Part shown: positions 5,393-5,508 of the stretch, piece by piece
Numbering within the stretch: position 1 is the first letter of the stretch
Layout: every line of letters starts with the position of its first letter
Source: JBAUHN01 sp049680295
Lineage (GTDB): Bacteria > Pseudomonadota > Alphaproteobacteria > Rhodobacterales > Rhodobacteraceae
Assembly (NCBI GenBank): GCA_049680295.1
Contig: JBAUHN010000127.1
Coordinates: 1-5,508 of the forward strand
Reading direction: 5' to 3'
Length of the DNA: 5,508 nucleotides
Position numbers and translations under genes: made by a program
Notes under the pieces: generated by a model
Seen by the model: only the letters and a program-made list of their open reading frames with translations
Told to the model about the DNA's origin: nothing
Database searches by the model: none

Positions 5393-5508
5393 CTTTATGT
5401 AAGCCTGAACGTGTTCATCACAATCATGGTTGCATTACCTGCCGCCTATGCAATCTCGCGCTATCGCTTTACCGGCGACAGACATCTCTTTTTGTTGTTG
5501 ATAGCATT
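5378..5508 (+). pseudogene. Internal fragment of a MalG-type sugar ABC transporter permease, 5'-truncated, running off the window
   Basis: The frame is open from just after a TGA at 5375-5377 to the window end. From about 5393 it reads LYVSLNVFITIMV, then ALPAAYAISRYRFTGDRHLF. The P-A-A-Y-A-I-S-R-Y-R-F-x-G stretch is characteristic of the membrane segment and following cytoplasmic turn in carbohydrate ABC permeases of the MalG/BPD type. It normally sits about 80-120 residues into the protein. Here the preceding residues (helix 1 and the first periplasmic loop) are absent and a stop lies upstream in frame, so the 5' part of the gene has been lost. No ribosome site precedes the possible GTG at 5411. 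The rest lies beyond 5508, so whether the 3' part is intact is unknown. Confidence 0.65.

Overview
The window looks like a piece of an alphaproteobacterial genome, most likely a marine Rhodobacteraceae (roseobacter-type) strain. This rests on protein style, moderate GC, TRAP transporter genes and the look of the gene remnants. It is an inference from composition and family recognition, not from a marker gene. The window has an apparently intact, regulated transport module in the middle and broken or truncated genes on both sides.

Left edge (1-380): the C-terminal end of a membrane protein, probably an SLC13-type permease, stops at 120. About 260 bp without a convincing gene follow. Centre (381-4434): a MarR-family regulator on the minus strand (381-860) is divergent from a plus-strand operon of four genes: a DoxX-family membrane protein (1061-1540), a TRAP solute-binding protein (1570-2610), a small TRAP membrane subunit (2610-3113) and a large TRAP membrane subunit (3121-4434). 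The 200-bp divergent region carries a good promoter (TTGATT - 16 bp - TATAAT) whose spacer holds an inverted repeat. The same kind of half-sites recur upstream and downstream of it, so the MarR protein probably represses the operon and itself.

Right part (4434-5508): directly overlapping the stop of the large TRAP subunit is the 5' end of homogentisate 1,2-dioxygenase (hmgA). It is interrupted by an in-frame TAA and cut off after about 64 codons, where it joins in frame to the C-terminal three quarters of a formylglycine-generating-enzyme-type protein. That fragment has both catalytic-type cysteines but no N-terminus. After about 100 bp of non-coding sequence comes a 5'-truncated fragment of a MalG-type sugar ABC permease, which runs off the window.

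Reading the parts together: the position of hmgA as the next gene after the transporter suggests that the MarR-DoxX-TRAP module originally served uptake and catabolism of homogentisate or a related aromatic acid. Here the catabolic gene has been destroyed by a nonsense change and a recombination junction. The transporter may survive as an orphan. Fragments of at least four unrelated genes within 5.5 kb indicate a recombination-prone, decaying stretch. I see no transposase, integrase, tRNA, rRNA or CRISPR array.
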